Source: Bacillota bacterium (GTDB taxonomy: Bacteria > Eremiobacterota > SpSt-956 > JAKJGF01). From it: 23,835 nt of DNA. The position numbers were made by a program, and so were the translations under genes. The DNA lies in contig JAKPQU010000521.1 of assembly GCA_029555925.1 (NCBI GenBank), positions 1-23,835 on the forward strand. Direction: 5' to 3'. This document shows positions 22,225 through 23,835 of the stretch, piece by piece (positions within the stretch are counted from its first letter, which is position 1; each line of letters begins with the position of its first letter). The notes under the pieces were generated by a model. The model ran no database searches, had not been told where the DNA came from, and saw nothing but the letters and a program-made list of their open reading frames with translations.

Positions 22225-23544
22225 TTATGATAAAACCTGTGTTCCCACAAGGCCCCATGTAAAACCTTTATCTATTTTTACAGAAACCAGTTTTCCCGTA
22301 ACATCTTCAGAACTATCAAAGGCGACCAGTTTGTTTCCCCTTGTTCTGCCTGAATAACGGTTCGGATTTTTCTTTGTTCTTCCCTCTGCCAGAACTTCTA
22401 CAATTTCCCCTTCCATGGAGATGTTTTTCTTCTGTGTTATATTATTCTGCATATCTATTAATTTCGCAAGTCTCCTCTGTTTTTCCTCTTCATCTACGTG
22501 ACAGGTCATTTCTGCCGCCGCAGTTCCGCTTCTTATGGAATACTTGAACATAAAAGCCTGATCGTAAGACATTTCAGAAACAAATTTCAATGTATTTTCA
22601 AACTGCTCTTCCGTTTCCCCGGGAAACCCGACTATCAGATCGGTAGAAATAGAAGCCTTCGGAATATGACTCCTTATATTTTCTACAAGTCTCCTGTAAT
22701 CTCCTACCGTATAACCTCTATTCATATTTTTTAATACATCATCATCACCTGCCTGAAGGGGCAGATGAAACCATTCACAGAGTTTATCAAGTCTACTTAT
22801 TAATTCAATATATTCACCTTTAAAATCCTTCGGGTGAGATGTGGTAAATCTTATCCTCTCAATACCTTCTATAGTATTTACCTCTGACAGGAGATGACCG
22901 AAATTCACATCTCCCGGGAGACCTTTGCCGTAACTGTTAACATTCTGTCCGAGAAGGGTTATCTCCTTATAACCTTCACCGGCAAGCTTTTTGATTTCTT
23001 CCACTATATCCGAAAGAGGTCTCGAGCGTTCTCTTCCTCTCACATAAGGAACTATACAGAAAGAACAGTAATTATCACAGCCGTAACTTATTGGAACCCA
23101 TGCAGTGATTTTACTGGCTCTTCTGGGTAAATATCCCGGTTCTGCTATATCCCACTCTGTATGAACTTCATGTAAAAAACCTTCTCTTGTACGGGTAATC
23201 AAATCAGGCAAATTTCCAAGCTGATTTGGCCCCAGGACAAGATCTATATGAGGAGCCCTTTCAATCATAGCTTTCCCGTCTTTCTGAGCAAGACATCCGC
23301 ATACTATAATAAGAAGGGAAGGATTTATTCTTTTCAGTCTCTTGTAATCTCCAATGCGTCCGTAAACCTTTTCATCCACACCTTCTCTTACACAGCATGT
23401 ATTAAAGATTATTATAGTGGCATCTTCAGGTTTTTTAGCTTTTGAACAGTGTAATTTTTCCATCATGGACTCTATGACTTCAGAATCATTAAGGTTCATC
23501 TGACATCCATAGGTTATAAGGAAGTATGTTTCGTGTTTTTCCAT
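22225..23544 (-). CDS. miaB: tRNA-2-methylthio-N6-dimethylallyladenosine synthase MiaB
   Basis: This radical-SAM methylthiotransferase turns i6A37 of tRNA into ms2i6A37 using two 4Fe-4S clusters. The N-terminal UPF0004 domain has its three Cys in YGCQMN (C14), FNTCC (C50) and CGCLAQ (C84). The radical-SAM triad is C156, C160 and C163 in CDNYCSFC. A TRAM RNA-binding domain ends the chain. I placed the start at the ATG 23544 (439 aa), which gives the normal MEKHETYFLITYGCQMN beginning. Its Shine-Dalgarno is poor (GGAGA 14 nt upstream), and a GTG at 23565 with AAAGGG 12 nt upstream is an alternative. A GTG at 23613 would lie inside heptad array D and is unlikely. MiaA, which makes its substrate, is encoded about 9.5 kb downstream. 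Confidence 0.96.
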   Translation of the reverse strand: MEKHETYFLITYGCQMNLNDSEVIESMMEKLHCSKAKKPEDATIIIFNTCCVREGVDEKVYGRIGDYKRLKRINPSLLIIVCGCLAQKDGKAMIERAPHIDLVLGPNQLGNLPDLITRTREGFLHEVHTEWDIAEPGYLPRRASKITAWVPISYGCDNYCSFCIVPYVRGRERSRPLSDIVEEIKKLAGEGYKEITLLGQNVNSYGKGLPGDVNFGHLLSEVNTIEGIERIRFTTSHPKDFKGEYIELISRLDKLCEWFHLPLQAGDDDVLKNMNRGYTVGDYRRLVENIRSHIPKASISTDLIVGFPGETEEQFENTLKFVSEMSYDQAFMFKYSIRSGTAAAEMTCHVDEEEKQRRLAKLIDMQNNITQKKNISMEGEIVEVLAEGRTKKNPNRYSGRTRGNKLVAFDSSEDVTGKLVSVKIDKGFTWGLVGTQVLS

Positions 23545-23607
23545 AATCTTATATAATTTCTCCACAGATACTTTATACCCTTTGAAGATAAAAAGAATTT
23601 TATAAAT

Positions 23608-23627
23608 CGTCACGCGTTACGCGTCAC
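23608..23627. repeat. ACGCGTN heptad array D
   Basis: Partial CGTC, then ACGCGTT, ACGCGTC and AC. It shares a 17-bp string exactly with array B and lies 63 bp upstream of the miaB start used here. Confidence 0.85.
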
Positions 23628-23709
23628 AGGAGGCCGGATTTACTTGCTGCCTGTAGCCGAACTTTCTATAATTTATAACATATCCCAAAAAAATAAAATG
23701 TATGTAAGC

Positions 23710-23835
23710 TTATATTTGTGAAAATTTTATCATTCTTAGTACCGTAACAGGTAAAAGGGTATCCATAAAAAGCTTCTGCCTGGCGGGCTCTGGAGAAGAA
23801 AAATTAGTTTTTTCTATAGTATTAGAAATTAAATA
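23710..23835 (-). CDS. Possible C-terminal end of a gene cut by the window edge
   Basis: An open minus-strand frame of 41 codons runs from the window edge to a TAA at 23710-23712. It reads as a mixed-composition peptide containing SSPEPARQKLFMDTLLPV. The composition is not that of random AT-rich DNA, and the strand agrees with all other genes, so it may be the end of the gene upstream of miaB. The length is too short to exclude chance, and no family is recognised. Confidence 0.25.
   Translation of the reverse strand, partial: YLISNTIEKTNFSSPEPARQKLFMDTLLPVTVLRMIKFSQI

Larger units (their letters stand above)
23545..23835. other. Region upstream of miaB to the window edge
   Basis: This stretch holds heptad array D (23608-23627), an AT-rich stretch with ATTATA-like sequences near 23665-23680 that could include the miaB promoter, and the end of a possible gene reaching past the window (23710-23835). 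No -35/-10 pair of good spacing was found. Confidence 0.4.

Noticed and set aside
22225..23613. miaB starting at the GTG at 23613
   Set aside because: That start lies inside heptad array D, has no Shine-Dalgarno and adds 23 residues absent from the family.
1..23835. tRNA or rRNA genes
   Set aside because: No cloverleaf-like or rRNA-like stretch was noticed in any intergenic region.

Overview
The window is an AT-rich bacterial chromosome segment in which every supportable gene lies on the minus strand, so transcription runs from high to low coordinates. The order is miaB - sensor kinase - tandem receiver - mutS - diguanylate cyclase - mutL - miaA - [lipoprotein / glycosyltransferase block] - hfq - rluB-type pseudouridine synthase - M24 peptidase - HU - small unknown protein. 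The core order miaB/mutS/mutL/miaA/hfq is a widespread bacterial arrangement. Lipoproteins with poly-Gly and Thr-Pro linkers, a soluble multi-GAF kinase and a GAF-GGDEF protein suggest a free-living, environmentally responsive bacterium, possibly from a poorly sampled lineage. I cannot assign a phylum from sequence alone.

Right part (about 12-23.6 kb): tRNA modification (miaB, miaA) and mismatch repair (mutS, mutL) are interleaved with signalling genes. A cytosolic GAF-GAF-PAS histidine kinase is followed by a double-receiver protein whose stop codon overlaps the start of mutS, and a membrane-bound GAF-GGDEF enzyme sits between mutS and mutL. mutS carries one in-frame amber codon (codon 718), exactly where many MutS proteins have Trp or Gln. 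Sequence on both sides is intact and in the same frame. No other gene in the window ends with TAG.

Middle part (3.8-11.4 kb): five tightly spaced genes form a probable operon between miaA and hfq. They encode a large lipoprotein with a caspase-like (clan CD) His/Cys signature, an NHL-repeat lipoprotein, a lipoprotein with an Ig-like and a jelly-roll-like domain, a multi-spanning GT-C-type glycosyltransferase and a DPM1-like family 2 glycosyltransferase. Together they look like a cell-surface system with its own lipid-linked sugar supply.

Left part (0-3.6 kb): hfq, an RluB/RsuA-type pseudouridine synthase, an Xaa-Pro peptidase, HU and an unrecognised 85-residue protein.

The most unusual feature is a set of short tandem repeats in the gaps between genes, all with a 7-bp period. 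One family is ACGCGTN (four arrays at 14.65, 19.83, 22.13 and 23.61 kb), one is GCNNTCA (arrays near 0.5-0.7 and 16.26-16.42 kb, at two loci arranged as facing inverted arrays), and one is TTCACTG (2.3 kb, which supplies the stop codon of the pseudouridine synthase gene). They resemble in design the heptameric STRR repeats described in cyanobacteria, but the sequences are not ones I recognise.
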